Positions 15,610 through 24,396 of a DNA stretch of 64,000 bases are shown here, one piece after another. Source of the DNA: Cypionkella sp. (GTDB lineage Bacteria; Pseudomonadota; Alphaproteobacteria; Rhodobacterales; Rhodobacteraceae); assembly GCF_030652235.1 (NCBI RefSeq), contig NZ_JAUSBA010000070.1:1-64000 (forward strand), written 5' to 3'. The notes under the pieces are model-generated. The model ran no database searches. It was not told the DNA's origin and saw nothing but the letters and a program-made list of their open reading frames with translations. The translations under genes and the position numbers were made by a program. Positions within the stretch are counted from its first letter, which is position 1; each line of letters opens with the position of its first letter.

Positions 15610-16929
15610 TTACCGCCCGATCAGTTTGCGGCGCAGCCAGCCCGAGAAGCTGTCCATCGCCATCACCATCAGCACGATCAGGATCATGTAATAGGCGACA
15701 TCCTCCCAATCCTTTTGGGTGATGATGGCTTGGGTCAGCAACAGGCCGATGCCGCCGCCGACGATGGCACCGATCACCGTGGCCGAGCGGGTGTTGGATT
15801 CGAGGTAATACAGCACTTGGCTGAGCAGGATGGGTGCTATTTGCGGCAGCACGCCGAAGCGGGCGCGTTGCAGCGGGCCTGCGCCGGTGGAGCGGATGCC
15901 TTCGACTTGTTTTTCGTCGATGTTTTCCAGCGCTTCGGAGAAGGTTTTGCCAAAGGTGCCGCTGTCGGTGAGCAGGATCGCCAAAGCGCCGGTCATCGGG
16001 CCGGGGCCGAAGGCGCGGGATAGGATGATGGTCCAGATCAGGCCATCGACGCCGCGCACGAAATCGAACAGGCGGCGGAAGGCGAAGCGCACGCTGCGGA
16101 AGGGGGTGAAGTTACTCGCGGCGAGAAAAGCGAGGGGCAAAGCGATCAGTGCCGCGCCCATGGTGCCAAGGAAGGCCATCAGCACGGTTTCAAACAGCGC
16201 CCAAGCGACATCGCCGTGGTGCCATTGTTTGTTGTGCCAGAACTCCGACGCCATATAGCTGAGGTTGCTGCGGGCGGGGTCGAGGCGTTCGCCGCCCAGT
16301 ATCGCGGTCAACTGGCCGTAGGATTTGTCGTAGAATGGGCTGTCGAGGGTGAAGAAGAACAAAGCCCAGCCGGGTTGGTATTTGAAGGTTTCCACCTTGG
16401 AGCGCGAATAGGCGAAGCGGCCTTGCGGGGTGGTGACGGAAATGCGGGTGTCGGTGACGTTGATCCAGTCGGGGATGGGTTGCGGGGCGGTCAGTTTCAG
16501 CTTGCCGCTTTCGGGCTGGATGTCGATCACGCCATAGCCGGGGACGTTGTAGCGCGCGCCGCGTGTGTCATAGGTGACGATGTTATCTTTGCCGAGGTCG
16601 ATGGTGGTGGTGTCGCCATCGGTCTTGACCCAAGCCGGATATTGGTTGGGGGCGAAGGTGGCTTTTGCTTCGCCTTCAATCGAGACGGAGAGTTTGTCGG
16701 TGCGGTTGTCGCGGGTGACATGGGTTTTATAGGCAACAAAATCGGACAGCAGGATCTTGGCGTTGTCCATCCGGGCGCGGGCGGCAAGGCCGGGGATGTC
16801 AAAGCTGATGAACAGATACGACAGGTAGATCAGCAGCAGCACCGGGATGGAAAAGGCGGTAAGGCGGCGGGTTTTGAATTGGTGCTGCACGGTGGCATAG
16901 GCGGTGCCGAACTGGCTTGCATCAGTCAT
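15610..16929 (-). CDS. phnE: phosphonate ABC transporter permease PhnE (second subunit)
   Basis: 439-aa inner-membrane permease. One N-terminal helix (about residues 25-45) is followed by a soluble insert of about 170 residues rich in beta strands, then about five or six helices with the permease EAA-like loop (FGKTFSEALENIDEKQVEGIRSTGA, shown in part). This long form is the usual partner of a shorter PhnE in Rhodobacterales. It follows phnE1 by 1 bp. The role is uptake of phosphonates together with PhnC and PhnD. Confidence 0.92.
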   Translation of the reverse strand: MTDASQFGTAYATVQHQFKTRRLTAFSIPVLLLIYLSYLFISFDIPGLAARARMDNAKILLSDFVAYKTHVTRDNRTDKLSVSIEGEAKATFAPNQYPAWVKTDGDTTTIDLGKDNIVTYDTRGARYNVPGYGVIDIQPESGKLKLTAPQPIPDWINVTDTRISVTTPQGRFAYSRSKVETFKYQPGWALFFFTLDSPFYDKSYGQLTAILGGERLDPARSNLSYMASEFWHNKQWHHGDVAWALFETVLMAFLGTMGAALIALPLAFLAASNFTPFRSVRFAFRRLFDFVRGVDGLIWTIILSRAFGPGPMTGALAILLTDSGTFGKTFSEALENIDEKQVEGIRSTGAGPLQRARFGVLPQIAPILLSQVLYYLESNTRSATVIGAIVGGGIGLLLTQAIITQKDWEDVAYYMILIVLMVMAMDSFSGWLRRKLIGR

Positions 16930-16930
16930 C

Positions 16931-17809
16931 TTACTGTCCCTTTACCAGACGGTTGCGGGCGTAGCCCGACAGTTGGTCGAAGACCACGATGGCGCAGAAC
17001 AGAAGGGCGAAGATGGCGATGACCTGATCGTATTTACCGCCACCCCATTGCATTGCCAGTTTCAGATCATAACCGATGCCGCCCGAGCCTACGAAGCCGA
17101 GGATGGCAGAGGCGCGGATGTTGATCTCGAACCGTAGCAGGGCGTAGGACAGCCAGTTCGGGGCGACTTGTGGCAGGATGCCGAGCCAGATTTGCTGGCT
17201 CCACGAAGCGCCGGTCGAGGCGAGGCCTTCGACGGGTTTCAAATCAGCATTTTCGGCAGATTCCGAGAACAGTTTGCCCAAAGCGCCAGCGGTGTGGAAG
17301 GCGATGGCGAGCACAGCGGGGACGGGGCCACCGCCCAAGATAAAGATCAGGATCAGCGCGATAACGATCTCGGGGATGGCGCGCATGATATCGGCAGAGC
17401 GGCGGAACAGCGGGGTGAGGATGGGGAAGCGCGCAAGGTGGCGGGTGGAGCCGAGCGCGAGGAAGGCTCCGAAGGCGCCGCCCAGCAGGGTGGCGGCAGC
17501 GGCGATGTTGATGGTTTCGATCAGAGAGGGCAGATATTGCCACAGCAGCGCCGGTATGTTGGCGCGGTTTGTCCATGCTTCGGACAGGACTTCGGCGGGG
17601 AAGGCGTGCAGTTGGTGCAGGCCGGACAGGAAATCTCCGGCGTTGCGGTCTTGGGCGGTTTTGAAGCCGGAGGCCATCAGGGCCACGAACAGGATCAGCA
17701 GGATGAACCCGTAAAGCCGCTTGCGGCGGGTCTGGTGGATATAGGCCTCGGTGGGGTTGTTCAGATCGGGGCGTTTGCCCGGCTCTGGCCCGAAGGTGAT
17801 GTCAACCAT
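16931..17809 (-). CDS. phnE: phosphonate ABC transporter permease PhnE (first subunit)
   Basis: 292 aa from the ATG at 17809, which has a TGGAGG ribosome site; the longer frame runs back into phnD. About six membrane helices and the EAA motif region (LGKLFSESAENADLKPVEGL) are present, with GSGGIGYDLKLAMQW near the C-terminus. It pairs with the 439-aa PhnE. It is preceded by an intrinsic terminator/attenuator, expected to set a lower dose for the permeases than for the binding protein. Confidence 0.93.
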   Translation of the reverse strand: MVDITFGPEPGKRPDLNNPTEAYIHQTRRKRLYGFILLILFVALMASGFKTAQDRNAGDFLSGLHQLHAFPAEVLSEAWTNRANIPALLWQYLPSLIETINIAAAATLLGGAFGAFLALGSTRHLARFPILTPLFRRSADIMRAIPEIVIALILIFILGGGPVPAVLAIAFHTAGALGKLFSESAENADLKPVEGLASTGASWSQQIWLGILPQVAPNWLSYALLRFEINIRASAILGFVGSGGIGYDLKLAMQWGGGKYDQVIAIFALLFCAIVVFDQLSGYARNRLVKGQ

Positions 17810-17823
17810 GTGGCCTCCAAATG

Positions 17824-17852
17824 AAAAACCGGACCCGCTTGCGCGGGCCCGG
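17824..17852 (-). terminator. attenuating terminator between phnD and phnE1
   Basis: On the minus strand CCGGGCCCGC-GCAA-GCGGGTCCGG is followed by five T residues. The stem has one mismatch. It lies after the phnD stop and before the phnE1 ribosome site. Confidence 0.75.
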
Positions 17853-17867
17853 CGATCGGTGCTGAAA

Positions 17868-18758
17868 TTACTCGCCGGAAAGTTTGCGGGCTTCGACAAT
17901 GCCGAGATACATGTCGTGGCTGGCGGGGACGAAGTCTTTCGCGTCACCCGCGGCGACTCCGTAGGCGCATTTCGCGTCGGTTTCCCAAAGGTCAGCGGTC
18001 AGTTTGGTGACTTTGGCTTTCACATCCGCCGGAAGGGCGGCGCGCACCACCATCGGGCCTTCGGGAATCATCTTCGAGCGCCAGATTTCCACCAGATTGT
18101 TCATGTCAACAAGGCCTGCATCGGCGGCTTTGCGGAAGGCGCCCGAAGCATAGCCGTCTTCCCAGTTGCCGATGCCATCGGCCCAAGACACGCCCGCATC
18201 GAAATCGCCATTGTTGACGCCGACGATGGTTTGCTCATGCCCGCCCGAGAATTTCACTTCCGAGAAGAATTTGTCCAGCGGACCGTAGGCTGCGATCATT
18301 TCAGCCGCAGGCACGAGGTAGCCCGAGGTCGAGTTCGGCTCGCCAAAGGCGAATTTCTTGCCCTTGGCGTCTTCGACCGTCTTGATGCCCGAATCAGCGC
18401 GGGCGAAGGCGATGGAGTAATAGCCGGTCGAGTCGTCAAGGTTTTGCTTGGTCAGTTCAACCGTGACGGCGTTCGGGTCGGTCAGGTAGATCTTGGCATA
18501 GGCCGAAGCGCCGAGCCACGCCATATCAAGCGTGCCGCCGAGCAGGCCTTGGATCACGCCGTCATAGTCAGCAGGGGTAAAGACCTTGACCGGAACACCC
18601 AGCTCTTTTTCAATCGCAGCGCGGTAGCATTCGTTCGAGGTCATGCGGTCTTGGGCGTTCTCGCCGCCCAGAATGCCGATGTTGAATTCTTTCAACTCTT
18701 GCGCATGCGCAGAGGTGATGCAGGTGGTGGCAGCCAGAACGGCAAGCAGCTTTTTCAT
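17868..18758 (-). CDS. phnD: phosphonate-binding periplasmic protein PhnD
   Basis: 296-aa solute-binding protein with a Sec signal peptide ending AHAQ at about residue 20. Family features include FNIGILGGENAQDRM, the TPADYDGVIQGLLGG segment, and FGEPNSTSGYLVPA, which forms the phosphonate pocket. It delivers phosphonates, possibly 2-aminoethylphosphonate or methylphosphonate, to PhnE1E2. It lies 50 bp after phnC in one transcript. Confidence 0.95.
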   Translation of the reverse strand: MKKLLAVLAATTCITSAHAQELKEFNIGILGGENAQDRMTSNECYRAAIEKELGVPVKVFTPADYDGVIQGLLGGTLDMAWLGASAYAKIYLTDPNAVTVELTKQNLDDSTGYYSIAFARADSGIKTVEDAKGKKFAFGEPNSTSGYLVPAAEMIAAYGPLDKFFSEVKFSGGHEQTIVGVNNGDFDAGVSWADGIGNWEDGYASGAFRKAADAGLVDMNNLVEIWRSKMIPEGPMVVRAALPADVKAKVTKLTADLWETDAKCAYGVAAGDAKDFVPASHDMYLGIVEARKLSGE

Positions 18759-18808
18759 GGTCGTCTCCGGTTATGGGCCATTGGGGGCCTTGGTAAACTT
18801 GGTGGGGG

Positions 18809-19621
18809 TCAGGCCAGCATCGACTCGGCGTACGCGTCGTCTTTTGGGCCGGTGATTGCGGTGGATGTGGCGGATTCGTTGAAGCTGGCGTCGGCACCGT
18901 AGATATCGCGGGCGACGCCAGTGGTCAGTTGGTCCGGGGTGCCGTCAAACACCACACGGCCATCGCGCATGCCGATGACGCGGTCGCAGTAGCGGCGCGC
19001 AGTATCCAGCGTGTGCAGGTTGGCGATCACCATGCGACCGTCTTCCTCGTGGATGCGGCGCAGGGCATCCATCACCACTTGCGCGTTCATCGGATCGAGA
19101 CTGGCGATGGGTTCGTCCGCCAGAATAACCTTGGGGTCTTGCATCAGCGCGCGGGCGATGGCGACGCGCTGTTGCTGGCCGCCCGACAAAGCTTCGGCGC
19201 GTTTGGGGGCTTGGTCGGCGATGCCCAAGCGGTCAAGGATCTGCATCGCGCGGCCGATGTCGGCATCCGACCACAGGTTGAACATGGTGGCAAAAGTGGA
19301 GCGGTGGTTGAGCAGCCCGTGCAGCACGTTCGAGGCCACATCCATCCGGGGCACAAGGTTAAACTGTTGGAAAATCATCGCGCATTGGCCCTGCCAGCCG
19401 CGCTTTTCCGCCCCGTTCAGGGTTAACACGTTGCGACCTTCAAAGGTGATCTCGCCAGAGCTTGCATCGGTCAGACGGTTCATCATCCGGAGCAAAGTCG
19501 ACTTGCCCGCCCCCGAACGCCCGATCACGCCGACGAAAGCCGAGCGATCGATTTGAAAGCTGACATGATCCACGGCGGCTTTGTGACCGAACAAGCGTGT
19601 GACATTTTCGACCTTCAGCAT
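18809..19621 (-). CDS. phnC: phosphonate ABC transporter ATP-binding protein PhnC
   Basis: 270 aa from the ATG at 19621 with an AAAAGGAGACC ribosome site; upstream in-frame residues are not family-like. Walker [10 protein letters not shown], signature [14 protein letters not shown], Walker [13 protein letters not shown] and the switch His of IANLHTLD are complete. First gene of phnCDE1E2, transcribed away from the adjacent importer operon. The 219-bp divergent spacer contains Pho-box-like arrays for both directions. Confidence 0.94.
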   Translation of the reverse strand: MLKVENVTRLFGHKAAVDHVSFQIDRSAFVGVIGRSGAGKSTLLRMMNRLTDASSGEITFEGRNVLTLNGAEKRGWQGQCAMIFQQFNLVPRMDVASNVLHGLLNHRSTFATMFNLWSDADIGRAMQILDRLGIADQAPKRAEALSGGQQQRVAIARALMQDPKVILADEPIASLDPMNAQVVMDALRRIHEEDGRMVIANLHTLDTARRYCDRVIGMRDGRVVFDGTPDQLTTGVARDIYGADASFNESATSTAITGPKDDAYAESMLA

Positions 19622-19662
19622 CGCGGTCTCCTTTTGGTTAGGGCGGCTGATACGCCGGATTC

Positions 19663-19691
19663 GTGACGGTTGGTTGTCGCGGGTGTGACGG
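19663..19691 (-). promoter_or_regulatory. Pho-box array for phnC
   Basis: Read on the minus strand, half-sites CCGTCAC, GCGACAA and CCGTCAC recur every 11 bp (plus-strand 19685-19691, 19674-19680, 19663-19669). The outer two are identical and match the CTGTCAT-type consensus well; the middle one is weaker. The array ends about 40 bp before the phnC start. Confidence 0.6.
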
Positions 19692-19738
19692 TTGGGTAAC
19701 AAAGCGCCGTCGGTGCAACCAACTGATGCGACACAGAA

Positions 19739-19767
19739 ACTTCATCAGTTTGTTACCTCCCCGTCAT
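19739..19767 (+). promoter_or_regulatory. Pho-box array for the second importer
   Basis: Half-sites ACTTCAT (19739), TTGTTAC (19750) and CCGTCAT (19761) are spaced by exactly 11 bp and lie 74 bp before the binding-protein gene. A CCTAGATC hexamer-like -10 follows 10 bp downstream, where a PhoB-activated promoter would place it. Confidence 0.55.
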
Positions 19768-19840
19768 GCGAGGCCCCTAGATCACCGCTTTAGCAACCGT
19801 GCGGGCAAACCTCGGCGGGTCGGCTTAACAGGAGACTTCC

Positions 19841-20944
19841 ATGACCGTTTTCAAAACCTTGACCTCGGGCGTCAGCCTGATGGCGATGCTGGTGGCTGGT
19901 GCTGCCTCGGCGCAGAGCCTTGAGGAAATCACCGCAGCGGCGAAAGCTGAAGGCAATCTGACCACCATCGCGCTGCCGCATGACTGGTGTGGCTATGGTG
20001 CCGTGATCGAGGGCTTCAAGAAGAAGTACCCCGAGATCGCCGTGAACGAATTGAACCCGGATGGCTCGTCGGCAGATGAGCTGGAGGCCGTGCGTGCCAA
20101 CAAAGGCAACACCGGCCCGCAAGCGCCGGACGTTTTGGACGTTGGCCTGTCGTTTGGCCCCGCTGCCAAAGAAGAAGGCCTGATCCAGCCGTACAAAGTC
20201 AGCACCTGGGACAGCATCCCGGACAGCGCCAAGGATGCCGATGGCTTCTGGTATGGCGACTATTATGGCGTGATGGCGTTCATCGTGAACACCGATATGG
20301 TCAAGAACGTCCCCGCCGATTGGTCGGACCTGATGAAGCCGGAATATGCCGGCGCTTTCGCTCTTACCGGTGATCCGCGCTCGGGCAACCAAGGCCTGAT
20401 GTCGGTGATGTCGGCTGGCATGGCGATGGGCGGGGCTCCGGGGGCTGACTCGGCCGCCAAAGGGCTGGAATTCATGGGCGCGCTGAACAAGGCTGGCAAC
20501 TTCGTGCCCGTCGCTGGCAAAACCGGCACCATCGCTCAAGGCGCTACCCCGATTGTTGCAGCTTGGGATTACAACGCTTTGGCTTGGCGCGACACGCTGG
20601 CAGGCAACCCGAAAGCCGAAGTGATCATCCCGGCTTCGGGCACTTTGGCGGGGGTTTATGTGCAGGCGATCAGCGCTTATGCACCGCATCCGAATGCCGC
20701 GAAGCTGTGGATGGAATACATCTACTCTGACGAAGGCCAACTTGGCTGGTTGAACGGCTATTGCCACCCGATCCGCTTCAACGATCTGGCCGCGCGCGGC
20801 GTGATCCCGGCGGATATGCTGGCGAAACTGCCGCCCGCCGCTGCTTATGAGAAAGCCGTTTTCCCAACCTTGGAAGAACAGGCTGCGCATAAAGAGGCCG
20901 TGACCGCTGGTTGGGATGCAACCGTCGGCGTCAAGGTCGAGTAA
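19841..20944 (+). CDS. ABC transporter substrate-binding protein (PotD/AfuA type), candidate phosphonate/organophosphate binder
   Basis: 367-aa periplasmic protein with a clear signal peptide (cleavage after AASA at about residue 24). The mature part begins QSLEEITAAAKAEGNL, the usual start of the extracellular solute-binding family that includes Fe3+, polyamine and 2-aminoethylphosphonate (PhnS/AepX-like) binders. Residues such as DVLDVGLSFGP, DYYGVMAFIVNTD and WDYNALAW line the expected cleft. The Pho-box candidate and location beside phnC favour a phosphorus-containing ligand, but the sequence alone does not prove it. An intrinsic terminator separates it from the permease genes. Confidence 0.82.
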   Translation: MTVFKTLTSGVSLMAMLVAGAASAQSLEEITAAAKAEGNLTTIALPHDWCGYGAVIEGFKKKYPEIAVNELNPDGSSADELEAVRANKGNTGPQAPDVLDVGLSFGPAAKEEGLIQPYKVSTWDSIPDSAKDADGFWYGDYYGVMAFIVNTDMVKNVPADWSDLMKPEYAGAFALTGDPRSGNQGLMSVMSAGMAMGGAPGADSAAKGLEFMGALNKAGNFVPVAGKTGTIAQGATPIVAAWDYNALAWRDTLAGNPKAEVIIPASGTLAGVYVQAISAYAPHPNAAKLWMEYIYSDEGQLGWLNGYCHPIRFNDLAARGVIPADMLAKLPPAAAYEKAVFPTLEEQAAHKEAVTAGWDATVGVKVE

Positions 20945-20950
20945 TCTTTT

Positions 20951-20991
20951 AAACCGCCCCCTGGCTTACGCTTGGGGGCGGTTTTCTTTTT
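20951..20991 (+). terminator. attenuating terminator after the binding-protein gene
   Basis: AAACCGCCCCC (20951-20961) pairs perfectly with GGGGGCGGTTT (20974-20984) and is followed by TCTTTTT. Located between binding protein and permeases, as in many importers that need excess binding protein. Confidence 0.85.
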
Positions 20992-21003
20992 AGGATCATA
21001 GAC

Positions 21004-21870
21004 ATGAGATCTTCCCGCCTTTGGCGCGCCCTGCCGTGGAACGGCTTGGGGATATTGCCATTTCTGCTGTTCGCGCTGCTGTTTTTGCTGCTGCCCACCG
21101 CGAATATCGTGGCGGGGGCGTTTGTGGATGACGCGGGCGGCTTTACGCTGCAAAATATTTTCAATCTGGCGACACCTGAGATTATAAATGCGTTTTGGCT
21201 GTCGATCCGCTTGAGTTTTACCTCGGCTTTGATCGGCTGCGCTTTGGGGTTTGCGATTGCCTTGGCGGTGGTTTTGGGTGGCTTGCCCAGATGGCTGCGT
21301 GGCATTGTGATGACGTTTTCGGGCGTCACCTCGAACTTCGCCGGGGTGCCGCTGGCCTTTGCCTATGTGGCGACGTTGGGCCGGGTGGGCTTTGTGACGC
21401 TGCTGTTGCGCGATTGGTTTGGGGTGAATATCTACGCTTTGGGCTTCAATATGATCAGCTTTTGGGGGCTGGTCGCGGCCTATGTGTTTTTCCAGATCCC
21501 CTTGATGGTGCTGATTATCACCCCCGCGATTGATGGGCTGAAGCGCGAATGGCGCGAGGCGGCAGAGGTTTTGGGCGCAACGGGCGGCCAATATTGGCGG
21601 ATGGTGGCTTTGCCCGTGTTGGGGCCGTCGCTGCTGGGCACGCTGGCGTTGCTGTTTGCCAATGCGTTTGGTGCGGTGGCAACGGCGATTGCGTTGACGG
21701 GGTCGCTTTTGTCGATCGCGCCGATCCTGCTGTTCAACCAAATCCGTGGCGATGTGCTGCAAGACCCGCATTTGGGCTATGCCTTGGCCTTTGGCATGAT
21801 CGTGATCACGGGGATTTCCAACGGCGTCTACGTCGTGATGCGGACCCGCGCCGAAAGGTGGATCAAATGA
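21004..21870 (+). CDS. ABC transporter permease, subunit 1 of the PhoB-linked importer
   Basis: 288-aa inner-membrane protein with about six helices. The N-terminus is short and basic, and an EAA-type loop is seen at EWREAAEVLGATGGQYWRMV (about residues 181-200). It belongs to the binding-protein-dependent permease family used by spermidine/iron/2-AEP importers. The stop overlaps the next start (ATGA). In the better known PhnSTUV-like 2-AEP systems the permeases may be fused; here they are separate. Confidence 0.87.
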   Translation: MRSSRLWRALPWNGLGILPFLLFALLFLLLPTANIVAGAFVDDAGGFTLQNIFNLATPEIINAFWLSIRLSFTSALIGCALGFAIALAVVLGGLPRWLRGIVMTFSGVTSNFAGVPLAFAYVATLGRVGFVTLLLRDWFGVNIYALGFNMISFWGLVAAYVFFQIPLMVLIITPAIDGLKREWREAAEVLGATGGQYWRMVALPVLGPSLLGTLALLFANAFGAVATAIALTGSLLSIAPILLFNQIRGDVLQDPHLGYALAFGMIVITGISNGVYVVMRTRAERWIK

Positions 21871-22649
21871 AGCGTATCCTGTCTTGGGCCGCGATTGCGG
21901 TTGGTGTGGTGTATTTCTTCCTGCCGCTGGTGGGGATGCTGGAATTTTCGTTGAAAATGCGGCGGGGCGAGTATTCGCTTGACGCGTACCGTTCGGTGAT
22001 GGGCGATCCGCAGTTTCAGGCGACCTTTGGTTATTCGGTGCTGATGGCGTGTCTTACGATTGTGTTTGGCGTGCTGGTGGTGGTGCCGACGGTGTTCTGG
22101 GTGCGGTTGAAACTGCCGCGGCTGCGCCCGTTCATGGAGTTTATCACCCTGCTGCCCTTGGTGATCCCACCGATTGTGATCGTGTTTGGTTATATCCGTT
22201 TGTTCAATACTTCCAGTTGGTTGCCGCTGACGGGTTCCGCCCTTGGCACCGATTTTCTGCTGATGTGCGGCTACGCTGTGCTGGCGCTGCCCTATATGTA
22301 TCGCGCGGTTGACACGGGTTTGGCGGCGATAGATTTGCGCACGCTGACCGAAGCCGCGCAGAGCCTAGGGGCAGGGTGGATCACTGTGCTGGCACGCGTG
22401 ATCTTGCCGAATGTGCTGGTGGCGGTGCTGTCGGGGGCGTTTTTGACCTTTGCCATCGTGATCGGCGAATATGTCTTTGCGGCTTTGCTGGATCGGCCTG
22501 CGTTTGGGCCTTATCTGGTCTGGGCGGGCGGCAACAAGGCCTATGAACCGGCGGCGTTGGCCGTGATGACCTTTGCGCTGACCTGGGCCTGCATGATGCT
22601 GATCCAACTGGCCACCAAATTCTCCAAACACACAAGGATGCCGCACTGA
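21867..22649 (+). CDS. ABC transporter permease, subunit 2 of the PhoB-linked importer
   Basis: 260 aa from the ATG at 21867 that overlaps the preceding stop; the longer frame only shadows the first permease. Six helices and an EAA loop (LRTLTEAAQSLGAGWITVLA) are visible. It forms the heterodimeric channel with the 288-aa permease and is coupled to the ATPase by a one-base TGATG overlap. Confidence 0.87.
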   Translation: MKRILSWAAIAVGVVYFFLPLVGMLEFSLKMRRGEYSLDAYRSVMGDPQFQATFGYSVLMACLTIVFGVLVVVPTVFWVRLKLPRLRPFMEFITLLPLVIPPIVIVFGYIRLFNTSSWLPLTGSALGTDFLLMCGYAVLALPYMYRAVDTGLAAIDLRTLTEAAQSLGAGWITVLARVILPNVLVAVLSGAFLTFAIVIGEYVFAALLDRPAFGPYLVWAGGNKAYEPAALAVMTFALTWACMMLIQLATKFSKHTRMPH

Positions 22650-23716
22650 TGGCGTATCTGGACCTTACCGCGCTGCAAAAATCCTTTGGCGCGAACCAAG
22701 TGGTGAAATCGTTTGATCTTGGCGTGGCCAAGGGCGAGTTTGTCTCGCTTTTGGGCCCTTCGGGCTGCGGGAAAACCACGGTTTTGCGGATGGTGGCGGG
22801 GTTTGAGACGCCGACTGTTGGGGCGATTAAAATTGACGGGCAGGATGTGACGCATCTGCGGCCCAATCAGCGCAATATCGGCATGGTGTTTCAGGCTTAC
22901 GCGCTGTTTCCGAACCTGACAGTGGCGCAGAATGTTGGGTTTGGGCTGAAGATTGCCGGGGTGTCGGCGGCTGAAACGGCGGCGCGGGTGGCGGACATGC
23001 TGGCGCTGATCGGCCTGCCGGACATGGGTGCGCGCTATCCGTTCCAGCTTTCGGGCGGGCAGCAGCAGCGGGTGGCTTTGGCGCGGGCTTTGGCGCCGCG
23101 TCCTCGGGTGTTGTTGTTGGATGAGCCGCTCTCTGCGCTGGATGCCAAGATCCGGGTCAGTTTGCGGGCGGAAATCCGCGATATTCAGCGCAAGTTGGGC
23201 ATCACCACGATTTTTGTGACGCATGATCAGGAAGAAGCCCTGTCGATGTCAGACCGGGTTGTGGTGATGAACGGCGGGCGGGCGGAACAGGTCGGCGCGC
23301 CGTTTGAGATTTATAACCATCCAAAAACCCGGTTTGTGGCGCAGTTTGTCGGCACTTTGAACACCTTGGACGCCATTGTCATCGATCCGGCGGGCGGTGA
23401 GGTGACGGTGCAGGGCCAGCCGCTGCGCCTGCCACAGCCGATTGCGGCGCTGCGAGGGGCGACGGTGGGATTGGCTTTGCGGCCCGAGGTGGTGCATTTG
23501 GAGGCCGACACCGCCCAAATCAGCCGGGGCGATTTCGCGCTGCCCGCGCGGATTGCGGCGGTGCAGTTCTTGGGTGCTGTGATCCGGGTCAAGGCAGAGA
23601 CGGCGGCGGGGGAAATTTCGCTGGATCTGTTCAACCGGCCTGATGCGCCGCCACCACCACTGGGGGCAGAGGTGGCTTTGCGGTTTCGCGGCCAAGATGT
23701 GATCGTGCTGGCTTAG
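22649..23716 (+). CDS. ABC transporter ATP-binding protein of the PhoB-linked importer
   Basis: 355-aa ATPase. Walker A GPSGCGKTT, Q-loop VFQAYALFPNLTV, signature [13 protein letters not shown], Walker B LLLDEPLSALD and switch His VTHDQEEA are all present. The C-terminal about 115 residues form a TOBE-type regulatory domain (GLALRPEVVHLE). It is of the PotA/FbpC class and energises the two preceding permeases. Last gene of the four-gene importer. Confidence 0.9.
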   Translation: MAYLDLTALQKSFGANQVVKSFDLGVAKGEFVSLLGPSGCGKTTVLRMVAGFETPTVGAIKIDGQDVTHLRPNQRNIGMVFQAYALFPNLTVAQNVGFGLKIAGVSAAETAARVADMLALIGLPDMGARYPFQLSGGQQQRVALARALAPRPRVLLLDEPLSALDAKIRVSLRAEIRDIQRKLGITTIFVTHDQEEALSMSDRVVVMNGGRAEQVGAPFEIYNHPKTRFVAQFVGTLNTLDAIVIDPAGGEVTVQGQPLRLPQPIAALRGATVGLALRPEVVHLEADTAQISRGDFALPARIAAVQFLGAVIRVKAETAAGEISLDLFNRPDAPPPPLGAEVALRFRGQDVIVLA

Positions 23717-24078
23717 AACGGGGGGCTAGAATCCGTTCTGCTACGCCAACGGTCGCGCCTTTATGGTGCCGGCCATGCTCCCGCGCGCGCCAAAAGCCAG
23801 CCCAGCAGCAGGGCGGCGGGCAGGTGCAGCCGCTCAAGCCCGGTGGTGATCAGCACCGACAGCAACGCGAGGGCGGCCCATTGCCGTGTCTGGCGTCGGG
23901 TTCAGGCTGGCGGGGTCTGCGACAACCGAGCGCCTTTCAGCAGGAAGTCGAAGGCAGGGCTGCGCCTCCGTAACCCGGGCGCCGGGGGAGGGCAATCAGC
24001 CCCGGTGGTCGATTGCCCCCACTGGACAGCTTGGCCTTGGCCTGCCAGTTTGGCGCGAACCCCAAGCCCGAGGCCGCG
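23717..24078. other. 362-bp stretch without an intact gene
   Basis: Between the ABC ATPase and the acylphosphatase-like gene. It holds a membrane-protein remnant on the minus strand (separate entry) and an inverted repeat GGGCAATC (23990-23997) / GATTGCCC (24011-24018) inside a GC-rich segment. Overlapping reading frames here have no recognisable protein character. No promoter could be assigned with confidence. Confidence 0.6.
23761..23901 (-). pseudogene. possible AbrB-family membrane protein remnant
   Basis: An open stretch of 46 codons without an ATG reads WAALALLSVLITTGLERLH then LPAALLLGWLLARAG before a TAA at 23761-23763. One or two amphipathic/hydrophobic helices ending LPAALLLG resemble the beginning of an AbrB-type (putative ammonia monooxygenase) repeat. 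All further helices are missing, so if the match is right it is a truncated relic beside the ABC ATPase. Confidence 0.3.
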
Positions 24079-24396
24079 ATGGATCACCACGTCCCCCCCT
24101 CTCCAGCCGCAGACCCTGCGCGGGAGCAGAGCCAAAGTTTTGCCGTTCTGGGCGATGTCGGCGCGCCGATTTTTGCCGCTTGGATCGCCCGCCATGCCCG
24201 CCGTCTGGGCCTGCGTGGGGCGATATTGCGGCATGACGCTGGGCGGGTCGAGATGGTGGTGACCGGCTTGCCCGACCTGCTGGATGCGATGGCTTTGGGC
24301 TGTAGCCTTGGTCCACAAGAGGTTTGGGTGGAGCGGATTGATCGCACTGAAACCGCTCTGCAAAATTTGAACGAATTCGCTTCGATAGCTGATTAA
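24079..24396 (+). CDS. small acylphosphatase-like protein, catalytic residues apparently lost
   Basis: 105 aa from the ATG at 24079. The segment from GDVGAPIFAAWIARHARRLG to WVERID has the length and spacing of an acylphosphatase fold (first loop, helix, beta strand, second helix). In active acylphosphatases the loop is GxVQGVxFR and an Asn follows about 18 residues later. Here the Arg position is Ala (GAPIFAAW) and no Asn is seen in GAILRHDAGRVE. Activity is therefore doubtful. It is 128 bp before the Rieske gene and in the same direction. Family assignment is moderate. Confidence 0.5.
   Translation: MDHHVPPSPAADPAREQSQSFAVLGDVGAPIFAAWIARHARRLGLRGAILRHDAGRVEMVVTGLPDLLDAMALGCSLGPQEVWVERIDRTETALQNLNEFASIAD

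Noticed and set aside
23900-24020. Possible cobalamin riboswitch
   Set aside because: A GC-rich hairpin and a vague GCCAGA-like box on the minus strand were seen, but the core GGGAA...GGTG and GCCACTG elements are absent on both strands.
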